From the NCBI GenBank assembly GCA_963721385.1, contig CAVRJB010000016.1:62001-126000 (forward strand): a DNA stretch of 64,000 nucleotides, written 5' to 3'. Numbering within the stretch: position 1 is the first letter of the stretch; each line of letters opens with the position of its first letter. Shown here in pieces: positions 49,955 through 58,601 of the stretch. Below the pieces are notes generated by a model. That model saw nothing but the letters and a program-made list of their open reading frames with translations, did no database searches and was not told where the DNA came from. This DNA comes from DAOMFB01 sp963721385. Its GTDB lineage: Bacteria > Acidobacteriota > Thermoanaerobaculia > UBA5066. The position numbers were made by a program, and so were the translations under genes.

Positions 49955-50622
49955 CCGACGCGGCCACGGACCCGCTCGACGAGCTTCCCGACCACCTCGT
50001 CGACCGCCAGGTCGGAGGTGTCGACGACGACGTAGGTGTCGTCGTGGCGGAGAGGCGAGTCCTCGCGCGTCGAGTCGGCGCGGTCGCGCGCCTCCATGTC
50101 GGCGAGGACCTTCTCGAAGGGCTGCGGCGTCCCCCTGGCCTCGAGCTCCAGGAATCGCCGCCGCGCGCGCACCTCGGCGCGGGCCGTCAGGAAGAACTTG
50201 TGGGGCGTCTCGGGGACGACCTTCGTCCCGATGTCGCGCCCCTCGAGCACGCCGCCGGACGTCATCGCGAGCTCGCGCTGCATCCCGGCGAGCCGGCGCC
50301 GGACCCCGGGGACGGCCGAGACCGCCGAGGCGTACATCGAGATCTCCGGTGTCCGGATCTCCTTCGAGACGTCCTCCCCGTCCAGGAACGTCCGGGCACC
50401 GTCGGCGCTTCCCGTGACCGCGACGTGGCTCTTCTCGGCGATCGCGACGACCGCCCTCGCGTCGGGGATCGGCAGCGGGATTCCCGCCCGCTTCGCGGCG
50501 AGGCCGACCGCCCGGTACATCGCCCCGGTGTCGATGTACGCGAGGCCGAGCTCCGCGGCAACGCGGCGGCCGACCGTCGACTTCCCGACTCCCGACGGGC
50601 CGTCCAGCGCGACGACGGTCAC
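49951..50622 (-). CDS. cmk: cytidylate kinase
   Basis: A 223-residue enzyme that phosphorylates CMP/dCMP. Walker A is DGPSGVGKSTVGRRVA, then LGLAYIDTGAMYRAVGLAA. CMP-binding residues are in the middle (SGGVLEGRDIGTKVVPETPHKFFLTA). Length is usual. The GTG start overlaps hisC by 4 bp. It is followed by rpsA, a common pairing. Confidence 0.95.
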   Translation of the reverse strand: MTVVALDGPSGVGKSTVGRRVAAELGLAYIDTGAMYRAVGLAAKRAGIPLPIPDARAVVAIAEKSHVAVTGSADGARTFLDGEDVSKEIRTPEISMYASAVSAVPGVRRRLAGMQRELAMTSGGVLEGRDIGTKVVPETPHKFFLTARAEVRARRRFLELEARGTPQPFEKVLADMEARDRADSTREDSPLRHDDTYVVVDTSDLAVDEVVGKLVERVRGRVG

Positions 50623-51773
50623 GGGGACGCCACCGCCGCTTCTTCCGGACGGCGCAGAAGCCCTTCCGACCGGACGTCGTCGAGCGCGGCGAGGAATCGG
50701 AGGTTCTCGCCGTGCGTCCCGACGGAGACACGGAAGGCGTTCGGAAAACCCCATCCCGCCATCGGCCGGAGGATGACGCCCCGGCCCGCGAACGCGGGCT
50801 CGAGAGGCGCGAACGGGACCGGGATCTCCACGAGGAGGAAGTTCGCGACGGAGGGCCACGGGTTCAGGCCGCGGACGATCAGCTCGCGGAAGAGGAACTC
50901 CCGCTCCTCGACGACGAGGGCGCGTGTCCGAAAGCGGTGCTCGTCGTCCGCAAGGGAGGCCAGCGCCGCCGCCTGCGCGACGAGGGAGGTGTTGAACGGC
51001 TCCCGAACCTTCTCGAGCGCGGCGGCGACGTCGGGCGACGCGAAGCCGTAGCCGATCCGGAGCCCCGCGAGGCCGCAGATCTTCGAGAACGTCCGGAGCA
51101 CGACCATCGCGTGCGGACCGTCGAGATACGTCCGGCCGTCCGGGTAATCCGGTACGACGCCGTCGGCGAACTCGAAGTAGGCCTCGTCGAGGAAGACGAG
51201 GACGTGTGCCGGGACGTCGCGGAGGAACGCCTCCAGCTCCTCGCGAGAAACGTAGCTCCCGGTCGGGTTGTTCGGGTTCGCGATCGCGACGATCTTCGTC
51301 CGCTCCGAGAGGCGCCGCGCGAGCGCGCCAAGGTCGGGCTTCAGGCCGGCGAACGGCGACGGGACCTCCACGAGCGTCCCGCCGGCGCGGTCGACCGCCA
51401 CCGGGAACATCCGGAAGATCCCCTTCGGGACGACGACCTCCTCGCCCGGCTCGACGTACGTCCGGACGGCCATGTCGATCAGCTCCGAGCCCCCCGCGCC
51501 GAGGACGATCTGCCGCGCGGGAACGCCGTAACGGGCCGAAAGGCCGCGCTTCAGGTGCGTCCCGGACCCGTCGGGATAGCGGTTCACCTCGAAGAGTGCG
51601 CGCATCCCGGCCTCGACGGCACGGGGCGACGGGCCGAGAGGGTTCTCGTTCGAAGCCAGCTTGACGGCTCCCCGGATGCCGTACTGAGCCTCGACCTCGT
51701 CGATGGGGCGGCCCGGGACGTAAGGCGCGAGCCGGGTCAGGCAGGCACGCGGCTGCGGGCGGCCCGGCGTCAC
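50619..51773 (-). CDS. hisC: histidinol-phosphate aminotransferase (HisC-type)
   Basis: A 384-residue class I/II PLP enzyme. The N-terminus LTRLAPYVPGRPIDEVEAQYG and KLASNENPLGPSP are HisC-like. The PLP lysine is in TFSKICGLAGLRIGYG, and ANPNNPTGSYVSREELEAFL is the cofactor-ring region. HisC converts imidazole acetol phosphate to histidinol phosphate; close relatives also act on aromatic amino acids. No other his genes are here and it sits in a scpAB-rluB-cmk cluster, so an aromatic aminotransferase role is possible. The GTG start overlaps rluB by 4 bp. Confidence 0.88.
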   Translation of the reverse strand: MTPGRPQPRACLTRLAPYVPGRPIDEVEAQYGIRGAVKLASNENPLGPSPRAVEAGMRALFEVNRYPDGSGTHLKRGLSARYGVPARQIVLGAGGSELIDMAVRTYVEPGEEVVVPKGIFRMFPVAVDRAGGTLVEVPSPFAGLKPDLGALARRLSERTKIVAIANPNNPTGSYVSREELEAFLRDVPAHVLVFLDEAYFEFADGVVPDYPDGRTYLDGPHAMVVLRTFSKICGLAGLRIGYGFASPDVAAALEKVREPFNTSLVAQAAALASLADDEHRFRTRALVVEEREFLFRELIVRGLNPWPSVANFLLVEIPVPFAPLEPAFAGRGVILRPMAGWGFPNAFRVSVGTHGENLRFLAALDDVRSEGLLRRPEEAAVASP

Positions 51774-52573
51774 GCGCGGCCTCCGGGTCCCGGGCGCCGG
51801 CGCGGAGCGCGCACGGGTCTCGGAGGCGCGGGCGGAATCGAACGAAGGGCGCGGACCTCCTCGGGGGCGAGGTCGCGCCAGGCCCCGGGCGGGAGCTTCC
51901 GGTCGCGAACCGGCCCGATCGCGACGCGGCGCAGCTTCGAGACCGGGTGCCCGACGAGGGCGAACATCCGCCGGATCTGCCGCGAGCGGCCCTCGCCGAG
52001 GATCACCTTCACCCAGGCGTTGCCGCCGAGGCCGTCCTTCTCCGGCGTCGTCTCCGCCACCTCGACCTCGGCCGGAGCCGTTCGCACGCCGTCCTCGAGC
52101 GTCACGCCGCGGCGGAGGCGGTCGAGCTGCGCCGGCGTCGGGACGCCGGAGACCTTCACCTCGTACTCCTTCCGGCAGCCGCCGGAGGGGTGCGTCAGCT
52201 TGTGGATGAGCGCGCCGTCGGTCGTCAGAATCAGGAGACCTTCGGATTCGGCGTCGAGCCTGCCGACCGGAACGACCGGCTCGCCGACGCGGTTCCGAAG
52301 GAGGGCGTAGACCGTCTCGCGCCCCGACGGGTCGTCGCGCGTGACGACGAGGCCGCGGGGCTTGTTCACGAGAACGTACCGGTGATGGACCGGCGGCCGG
52401 AGGAGCTTCCCGTCCACCTTGACGTGGTCCTTCGCGAGGTCGGCCTTCGCACCGAGCTCCGAGATGACCCGGCCGTTCACGGTGACGCGTCCTTCGAGGA
52501 TGATCTCCTCGGCCGCACGCCGGGACGCGATGCCGGCCGCCGCCAGGAGCTTCTGAAGACGCTCAGCCGGCAT
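51770..52573 (-). CDS. rluB: pseudouridine synthase RluB-type
   Basis: A 267-residue rRNA pseudouridine synthase. N-terminal S4 domain (RLQKLLAAAGIASRRAAEEII). The catalytic Asp is in VGRLDAESEGLLILTTDG, and later GRSRQIRRMFALVGHPVSKLRRVAIG is the RsuA/RluB motif. A Pro/Arg-rich C-terminal tail follows. RluB modifies 23S rRNA U2605; RluE/RsuA cannot be ruled out from sequence. It overlaps scpB by 11 bp. Confidence 0.92.
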   Translation of the reverse strand: MPAERLQKLLAAAGIASRRAAEEIILEGRVTVNGRVISELGAKADLAKDHVKVDGKLLRPPVHHRYVLVNKPRGLVVTRDDPSGRETVYALLRNRVGEPVVPVGRLDAESEGLLILTTDGALIHKLTHPSGGCRKEYEVKVSGVPTPAQLDRLRRGVTLEDGVRTAPAEVEVAETTPEKDGLGGNAWVKVILGEGRSRQIRRMFALVGHPVSKLRRVAIGPVRDRKLPPGAWRDLAPEEVRALRSIPPAPPRPVRAPRRRPGPGGRA

Positions 52574-53201
52574 CGGGATCCTCCCGCGGCTCCGCGGGCG
52601 GGAAGAGCTCCGTCTGCGAGGGATCGGGGCCTCCCGCCTCGATGCCGTAGAGGGCTTCGAGCTCCTCCGGCTTCGGCAGCTCGGAAAGGTCCGAGAGCCC
52701 GAAGTGGACGAGGAACTCCTTCGTCGTCTTGTAGAGAAAGGGCGTCCCGACGACGGGCTTGCGGCCCGCCGTCGTGATCAGCTTCTTGTCGAGGAGCGTC
52801 CGGACCGAGGAGGCCGCCGTCACGCCGCGCAGCTCCGCGATCTCGGGGGCCGTGATCGGCTGCCGGTACGCGATGATCGCGAGCGTCTCGAGGCCCGCCA
52901 TCGAGAGCTTCGTCCGACCGTCCATCCCGAGGAGCCGCCGGATCGGGACGTCGTGCTCGTTCCTGGCGACGAAGCGGCAGCCGCCCGCAACCCGGTCGAG
53001 CCGGATGCCGCGCCCTTCGGCGTCGCAGCGGCGGCCGATTTCGAGAAGGGCCGCCTCGACCTCGGGGAGCGGCAGCTCCGCCGCCTCGGCGAGCGACGCC
53101 GCGGAGACCGGCTTGCCGGAGGCGAAGAGGAGGGCCTCCACGAGCGAAACGCTCGTCGCCGCGGCCACTTGAGGCCCGGCCGTCGCCGTCGTCTCGTCCA
53201 T
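52563..53201 (-). CDS. scpB: segregation and condensation protein B
   Basis: A 212-residue winged-helix kleisin-partner protein. Recognised by VEALLFASGKPVSAASLAEA, LSMAGLETLAIIAYRQPITAPEIAELRGV and the second wing GRKPVVGTPFLYKTTKEFLVHFGL. With ScpA and SMC it forms the condensin that compacts the chromosome. It starts the base after the scpA stop. Confidence 0.94.
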   Translation of the reverse strand: MDETTATAGPQVAAATSVSLVEALLFASGKPVSAASLAEAAELPLPEVEAALLEIGRRCDAEGRGIRLDRVAGGCRFVARNEHDVPIRRLLGMDGRTKLSMAGLETLAIIAYRQPITAPEIAELRGVTAASSVRTLLDKKLITTAGRKPVVGTPFLYKTTKEFLVHFGLSDLSELPKPEELEALYGIEAGGPDPSQTELFPPAEPREDPDAG

Positions 53202-54008
53202 CTACCGGTAGGCCTCCTCGAATCCCTCGAGCGACGTCTCTCCGCCGGTCGCTTCGAGGTAGATCTCCGCGAACTCCCCGGCCTGGAGTGCCCGCACGAT
53301 CCGGAGCCGCAGAAGCTCGAGGACGGCGAGAAAGACCGCGATCGCCTCGGAACGCCCCGACAGCCCGCCGAAGATCTCCGTCAGCGGGACCGGCGCCGCC
53401 GCGCCCTTCACCTTCGCGACCATCTCGTCCATCTTCTCGCGGATCGAGAACTTCTGGTGCGTGATCTCCATCGCCGGAGGATGGCTCGCGCGGTAGCGGT
53501 CGAGCGCCCCTTTGAAGTGCGTCAGAAGGTCGAAGAGGGAGACCTCGGAGAGGTCGGCCTCCTCGTCTTCGGCGCCCTCCAGCTTCGCCGGCGGGCGCGC
53601 CCAGAGGCCGAGCCGCTCGGCCTCCAGCTCGTGGAGCGTCTCGGCTACGCCCTTGTACTTCCGGTACTCGAGGAGCCGGCGGACGAGCTCCTCGCGCGGG
53701 TCCTCCACCGGCCCGCCCTCGCCGGCTTCCGGCCGCGGGAGGACCATCTGCGACTTGATGTGGACGAGGATCGCCTCCATGTAGAGGAACTCGGCGGCGA
53801 CCTCGAGGTCGAGCTCCTGCATCAGGACGAGGTAGTCGTGGTACTGGTGGCAGATCTCCGCGACCGGGATGTTCCGGAGGTCCACCTCGTTCCTCCGGAT
53901 CAAGTGGAGGAGGAGGTCGAGCGGCCCCTCGAACGTTGGGAGCTTCACCGGGTAGGGCTGGACCAGCTCGAGCCCGGCCGGGACGGGGATCCGGAAGCCT
54001 TCGGCCAT
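53202..54008 (-). CDS. scpA: segregation and condensation protein A
   Basis: A 268-residue kleisin. The N-terminal segment LPTFEGPLDLLLHLIRRNEVDLRNIPVAEI is the SMC-neck-binding domain; the C-terminal helices (SEAIAVFLAVLELLRLRIV) form the winged helix that binds the SMC cap. The middle is charged and less conserved. It is directly followed by scpB. The SMC gene is not in the window. Confidence 0.94.
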   Translation of the reverse strand: MAEGFRIPVPAGLELVQPYPVKLPTFEGPLDLLLHLIRRNEVDLRNIPVAEICHQYHDYLVLMQELDLEVAAEFLYMEAILVHIKSQMVLPRPEAGEGGPVEDPREELVRRLLEYRKYKGVAETLHELEAERLGLWARPPAKLEGAEDEEADLSEVSLFDLLTHFKGALDRYRASHPPAMEITHQKFSIREKMDEMVAKVKGAAAPVPLTEIFGGLSGRSEAIAVFLAVLELLRLRIVRALQAGEFAEIYLEATGGETSLEGFEEAYR

Positions 54009-54012
54009 GGCG

Positions 54013-55005
54013 CTAGAGGAGGTTCATCGCGTCGGCGACCTTCGACATCGTCTGCGAGGCGATGGCTCGGGCCTTCTCGTTGCCGGCCTCGAGGACGTCT
54101 CGGACGAAGCCGGGCTGCGCGACGATCCGGGCCCGTTTCTCCCGGACGGGGTCGAGGGCCGCGTTCATGTTCCGAATCAGGTGCTTCTTGCAGTCGACGC
54201 AGCCGCGGGCGGCGGTCCGGCACTCCCTGTCGACGGTCTCGACCTCCGCGGGGGTCGAGTAGAGCTGGTGGAACGGGAACAGGTTGCAGACGTCCGGGTT
54301 CCCCGGATCGCTCCGCCGCGCTCGCCCCGGGTCGGTGACCATCGACATGACCTTCTTGTCGACCTCGGCCGCGCCGTCCGAGAGCGCGATCGTGTTGCCG
54401 TAGCTCTTCGACATCTTCCGGCCGTCGAGCCCGGGCACCCTCGGCGTCGCGGTGAAGAGGGCCTGCGGCTCGGGAAAAACGTCGCCGTAGAAACCGTTGA
54501 AGCGCCGGACGATCTCCCGGCAGATCTCGAGGTGGCTCTCCTGGTCCTTCCCGACCGGGACGTAGTGCGCGAGGTAGAGCGCGATGTCGGCCGTCATCAG
54601 CACCGGGTAGCCGAGGAAGCCGAAGGTCCCGAGGTCCTTTTCCCGGAGCTGCTCGATCTGCTCCTTGTAGGTCGGCACCCGCTCGAGCCAGCCGAGCGGC
54701 GTGATCATCCCGAAGATGAGCGCCAGCTCCGCGGTCTGCGGCACGCGGGACTGGACGAAGATGACGGCTTTCTCGGGATCGAGCCCGACCGAGAGCCAGT
54801 CGGTGACGGCCTCGAGCGTGGCCTCCCGGACGGCCGAGGTGTCCGCGTAGTCGGTCGTCAGCGCGTGGAGGTCCGCCACGAAGTAGTGGCAGCGGTAGGC
54901 GTCCTGCAGGTCGACCCAGTTCTTCACCGCGCCCCAGTAGTTGCCGAGGTGGACGGGGCCGGTGGGACGGAGGCCGGAAAGGACGATCTTCTTGTCGGCG
55001 CTCAT
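54013..55005 (-). CDS. trpS: tryptophanyl-tRNA synthetase
   Basis: A 330-residue class I synthetase. The HIGH motif is GPVHLGN in SGLRPTGPVHLGNYWGA, and KMSKS is GLDGRKMSKSYGNTIALSDG. PVLMTADIALYLAHYVPVG is the Trp-specific pocket. Length is typical (about 330). ATG 55005 overlaps the proper stop of the upstream M50 gene by 4 bp (ATGA). In the sequence as given the upstream gene reads into trpS in frame, but that is best explained by a one-base insertion, not by a true fusion. Confidence 0.94.
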   Translation of the reverse strand: MSADKKIVLSGLRPTGPVHLGNYWGAVKNWVDLQDAYRCHYFVADLHALTTDYADTSAVREATLEAVTDWLSVGLDPEKAVIFVQSRVPQTAELALIFGMITPLGWLERVPTYKEQIEQLREKDLGTFGFLGYPVLMTADIALYLAHYVPVGKDQESHLEICREIVRRFNGFYGDVFPEPQALFTATPRVPGLDGRKMSKSYGNTIALSDGAAEVDKKVMSMVTDPGRARRSDPGNPDVCNLFPFHQLYSTPAEVETVDRECRTAARGCVDCKKHLIRNMNAALDPVREKRARIVAQPGFVRDVLEAGNEKARAIASQTMSKVADAMNLL

Positions 55006-55644
55006 CGCAGAAGCATGCGTCGAGAAGGAAGTTGCTGCACCGGGTTCATGATGAACCGCGAGGACGCCGGTGAACATCGCGGCGATCAGGATGAGGAATC
55101 CGTAGCGTCGCAGCCAGATGACGGCCGGGATGCCGCTCGGCGGCACGAGGCTCTCGACGACGCCGAACCCGTCGAGCGGCGGGATCGGGATCAGGTTGAA
55201 GACTGCGAGCGAGACGTTCACGACCACCGAGAGGAAGGCGATCAGGAGGACCGGGTAGAGGAGGTCCTTCTTCGCCGTCACCTGCGGGTGGAGGACGATG
55301 ACCAGGACGGCGAAGCCGACCGCGAGGAGCAGGTTCGACAGGGGGCCCGCGGCCGAGATCAGGAGATTCGCCTTCCGCGGGTTCCGGACGCCGCGGAGCG
55401 AGATCGGCACGGGCTTCGCCCACCCGAAGATCGGGAGGCCGGCGAACGCGAGCATCAGCGGAAAGAGGAGGCTCCCGATCGGGTCGATGTGCCGGACCGG
55501 GTTCATCGTGATCCGGCCGAGGTCGCGGGCCGTCGTGTCGCCGCATCGAAGCGCCATCCAGCCGTGCGCCGACTCGTGAAACGACACGGCGAACAGCAAC
55601 ACGGCGATCTGGATGACGATCTCGAGGACCTTGTCCGGGCTCAA
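55002..55644 (-). pseudogene. M50 site-2-type zinc protease, one-base insertion near the end
   Basis: A membrane protease of about 213 residues. The TTG start follows a GGGGGAG site. The zinc motif HExxH is HESAH at residues 23-27, the second ligand region is in NLIPIPPLDG, and four or more TM helices are seen. The frame is correct to residue 195 (GVL). Then one extra base at about 55059 shifts it. Dropping that base gives a normal tail, RFIMNPVQQ..., of 18 codons ending in TGA at 55002 that overlaps the trpS ATG. As printed, it runs in frame into trpS to make an apparent 543-residue fusion. Confidence 0.85.
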
Positions 55645-55706
55645 CGGCGCTCCCCCGCGGCGGCCTTCCCGCGCGGCGCGCGGATGTTAGCAGGGCGACG
55701 GCGCCC

Positions 55707-57812
55707 CTAGTCCGCCCCTGGAAGCGCTTCGCGGCTGAGAAAGAACAGCTCGCGGAAGGCCCCGTCGGCGCCGGTTTCGACGAGCTTCGCCGCCTCGTCC
55801 CGGGCCCGCCGGAGGAGCGCGCCGTCGCGGACGAGGTCGCCGACGCGGAAGAGCGGCACGCCGCTCTGGCGCGTTCCGAGCGCGTCGCCGGGCCCCCGCC
55901 GCTTCAGGTCCTCCTCGGCTACGACGAAGCCGTCGTCGGTCTTTGCGAGGACCGCGAGCCTCTCGCGGGACTCGGCCGAGGCTCCCTCGCCGACGAGGAA
56001 GACGCAGCGGGATTTCCGGCGACCGCGGCCGACGCGCCCGCGGAGCTGGTGGAGCTGCGCGAGGCCGAACCGCTCCGCGTTCTCGACGACGAGGAACGAG
56101 GCGTTCGGGACGTCCACGCCGACCTCGATGACCGTCGTCGCAGCGAGGACGTCCAGCTTTCCGCTCGCGAACGCTGCCATGGTCCGGTCGCGCTCCTCGG
56201 CCGGGATCCGTCCGTGGACGACGCCGACCCTTCGCCTCGGGAGCGCCCTCCGGATCTCGTCGGCGTGCTTCTCGACGGCCTTCGCCTCGATCCGATCGGA
56301 CTCCTCGATGAGCGGCACGACGACGTAGGCCTGCCCGCCGGCTGCGATCTCCCGCTCGACCTCGCCAAAAACGGCTCCGCGCCCCGACTCGGGGAGGACG
56401 CGCGTCTCGACCGGAGACCGGCCGGGCGGCTTCTCGTCGAGCGTCGAGACGTCGAGGTCTCCGTAGAGCGTCAGGGCGAGCGAGCGCGGGATGGGCGTTG
56501 CCGACATGACGAGGAGGTGCGGGGTGACGCTCTCCCCTTCCGGCGCCTTCGCGGCGAGCGTCGCCCGCTGCGCCACGCCGAACCGGTGCTGCTCGTCGAT
56601 GACGATCAGTCCGAGCCGGCGGAAGGTGACGGGCTCCTCGAGGAGCGCGTGCGTCCCGATCAGGAGGTCGATCCGGCCGCCGGCGAGCTGGTCGAGGAGC
56701 GTCGTGCGGGCGCGTCCCTTGACCCGTCCCGTCAGGAGGGCCGGGACGAAACGGCTTTTCTTCAGGAGGTCGTAAACGCCCCGCGCATGCTGTTCGGCCA
56801 GGATCTCCGTCGGCGCCATCAAGGCCGTCTGCCAGCCGCACTCGGCGGCGAGGACCGCCGCGAGGACCGCGACGATCGTCTTCCCGCTCCCGACGTCGCC
56901 TTGCAGGAGGCGGCGCATCGGCCGCCCTGACCGGAAGTCCTCACCGATCTCCCGGATCACCCGCTTCTGGGCGGCCGTGAGCGAGAACGCGAGGACGCCG
57001 CGGAGACGCTCCCGGATCGCGTCGTCCGCCACGAGGCGCGGCGCGGCGACGCCCTGCCGCTCCCGCCGCCTCCGCTGGAGGGTGATCTGGAGCTCGAGGA
57101 ACTCCTCGAAGACGAGGCGGGAGAGGAACGGCGACGTCCGGGCTTCCCAGGGCTCCGGATCGGCCGGACCTCCGCCGCTCCCCGGGAAGTGCGCCTCGCG
57201 GAGGGACGCCGCGAGGGAGGGGAGCGCGAGCGCCTTGCGGACGCCGTCCGGGAGCCGTTCAGGGAGGCGGTCAGCCAGCTCGTCGAGGAGCTTCGCAACG
57301 AGCCGGCGCCGCGTCCGCGGAGGCAGCCCCGGGAGCTTTCTGTAGATCGGAACGACGCGCCCGACCGAGAGCGCGTCGCCGCCCGTCTCGTCCTCGGTCT
57401 CGTACTGCGGGTTCTGGAGAATCAGCCCGTGGCGGGTCCGCGAGGCCAGCTCCGGTGCGCCGAAGGCCCAGACGGAGCGCCCCGCCGAAAGGACCCGCGC
57501 GAGGTAGGGCTGATTGAAGAAGACGAGCCGGATGGATCCCGTCCCGTCGTCGAGGATCGCCTCGAAGATCGTGAAGCCGGGCCGCCGGGTCCGGATGAGC
57601 CGCGAGGAAAGGACCGTGCCCTTCACGGTTGCCGGCGGGCCGCCGGCCGCGAGCGACCCGATCGGCCCGACACGGGTCCGGTCCTCGTATCGAAACGGCA
57701 GGTGGAGGAGGAGGTCGAGGGCCGTCGAGACGCCCGCTTCCGCAAGGTCCTTCGCGCCTCGTGGCGTCAGGCCGCCGAGCGCGGTCAGCGGGTCGAAGGG
57801 AGAGATCGCGAT
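55707..57812 (-). CDS. recG: ATP-dependent DNA helicase RecG
   Basis: A helicase of about 701 residues that remodels stalled forks and Holliday junctions. The wedge domain near the N-terminus has LTPRGAKDLAEAGVSTALDLL and LLHLPFRYEDRTR. The helicase shows Walker A LQGDVGSGKTIVA, VIDEQHRFGV, SATPIPRSLAL, and QLRGRVGRG. The frame has no ATG/GTG/TTG before 57626, but the conserved wedge starts earlier, so the true start is non-canonical. The best guess is ATC 57812, 7 bp after TAAGG. The first 62 codons would be lost if GTG 57626 were used. Confidence 0.88.
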   Translation of the reverse strand: MAISPFDPLTALGGLTPRGAKDLAEAGVSTALDLLLHLPFRYEDRTRVGPIGSLAAGGPPATVKGTVLSSRLIRTRRPGFTIFEAILDDGTGSIRLVFFNQPYLARVLSAGRSVWAFGAPELASRTRHGLILQNPQYETEDETGGDALSVGRVVPIYRKLPGLPPRTRRRLVAKLLDELADRLPERLPDGVRKALALPSLAASLREAHFPGSGGGPADPEPWEARTSPFLSRLVFEEFLELQITLQRRRRERQGVAAPRLVADDAIRERLRGVLAFSLTAAQKRVIREIGEDFRSGRPMRRLLQGDVGSGKTIVAVLAAVLAAECGWQTALMAPTEILAEQHARGVYDLLKKSRFVPALLTGRVKGRARTTLLDQLAGGRIDLLIGTHALLEEPVTFRRLGLIVIDEQHRFGVAQRATLAAKAPEGESVTPHLLVMSATPIPRSLALTLYGDLDVSTLDEKPPGRSPVETRVLPESGRGAVFGEVEREIAAGGQAYVVVPLIEESDRIEAKAVEKHADEIRRALPRRRVGVVHGRIPAEERDRTMAAFASGKLDVLAATTVIEVGVDVPNASFLVVENAERFGLAQLHQLRGRVGRGRRKSRCVFLVGEGASAESRERLAVLAKTDDGFVVAEEDLKRRGPGDALGTRQSGVPLFRVGDLVRDGALLRRARDEAAKLVETGADGAFRELFFLSREALPGAD

Positions 57813-57821
57813 GCGGCGGCC

Positions 57822-58601
57822 TTAGTTCTTCTTGACGCGGAAGACCATGTCGACGAGGCCGCAGCGGATCCGGTCGCCGTCCTTGACCGTGACCGGTGTT
57901 CCGGTCTGGATCCTCAGGCCGTTGACGAAGGTGCCGTTCATCGTCCCGATCTCCTCGACGACCTGGAACCCCGGGCCCGCGTTCACGATCTTGGCGTGGC
58001 GGCGCGAGACCGAGCGTTGGGTGTCGAGGTTCGCGAGGTCGATGTCGGGCCGGATGCCGGTGACGGGGTCGATCCGCCCGATCGTCGTCTCCCCCTCGCG
58101 GTTCAGGAAGAACTCCTCCCCCGCTTCGGTCGTGAGGCGGTAGATCTCGTGCCGCTCCCCTTCCTTCGAGAGGATGTCCGACGCGTCGTCGAGGGCCGGC
58201 GCGATGCCCGTCGACTGCTCGAGGAGCTTCGTCGTCTCGCGGAGACGGCGGGAGAGCTTGCGCAGCATCCGGACCGCGATCTCTCCGTTGTGCCGGAGCA
58301 TCTCGTCGAACGTGGACTGGTTGATCTTCAGGAGCTCGCACTCGGTCTTCGCGCGGGCGCCGGCCGTCCGGGGCACGTCCTCGAGAATCGACATCTCGCC
58401 GAAGAAGTCCCCCTTCTCCAGCGTCGCGATCAGCTTGTCGTCGCCCCGCGCCGTCTTCTTGAAGACCTCGACCGTGCCCGACTGGATGACGTACATCTCG
58501 GTCCCGACCTCGCCCTCGCTGAAGACGACGGTCCCCGCCGACACGCGCGCCATGAAGTCCTCGAACCCCGTCGACCCCCCGGATTTCAGGACGACTTTCA
58601 C
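57822..58601 (-). CDS. cNMP-binding domain plus FHA domain protein
   Basis: A 259-residue two-domain protein. Residues 1-125 form a CRP-type cyclic-nucleotide-binding domain (SAGTVVFSEGEVGTEMYVIQSG and LEKGDFFGEMSILEDVPRTAGARA) without a DNA-binding domain. An FHA domain follows at about 165-259 (ETTIGRIDPV, QRSVSRRHAKIV, GTMNGTFVNGLRI). FHA binds phosphothreonine, so this may couple cNMP or another ligand to a Ser/Thr kinase pathway. The GTG start overlaps the LD-carboxypeptidase stop by 4 bp; the TAA is close to recG. Confidence 0.9.
   Translation of the reverse strand: MKVVLKSGGSTGFEDFMARVSAGTVVFSEGEVGTEMYVIQSGTVEVFKKTARGDDKLIATLEKGDFFGEMSILEDVPRTAGARAKTECELLKINQSTFDEMLRHNGEIAVRMLRKLSRRLRETTKLLEQSTGIAPALDDASDILSKEGERHEIYRLTTEAGEEFFLNREGETTIGRIDPVTGIRPDIDLANLDTQRSVSRRHAKIVNAGPGFQVVEEIGTMNGTFVNGLRIQTGTPVTVKDGDRIRCGLVDMVFRVKKN

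Noticed and set aside
54013..55644. True fusion of an M50 protease with TrpS
   Set aside because: Skipping one base restores a natural protease tail and an ATGA overlap with trpS, so the fusion is most likely an artefact of one extra base.
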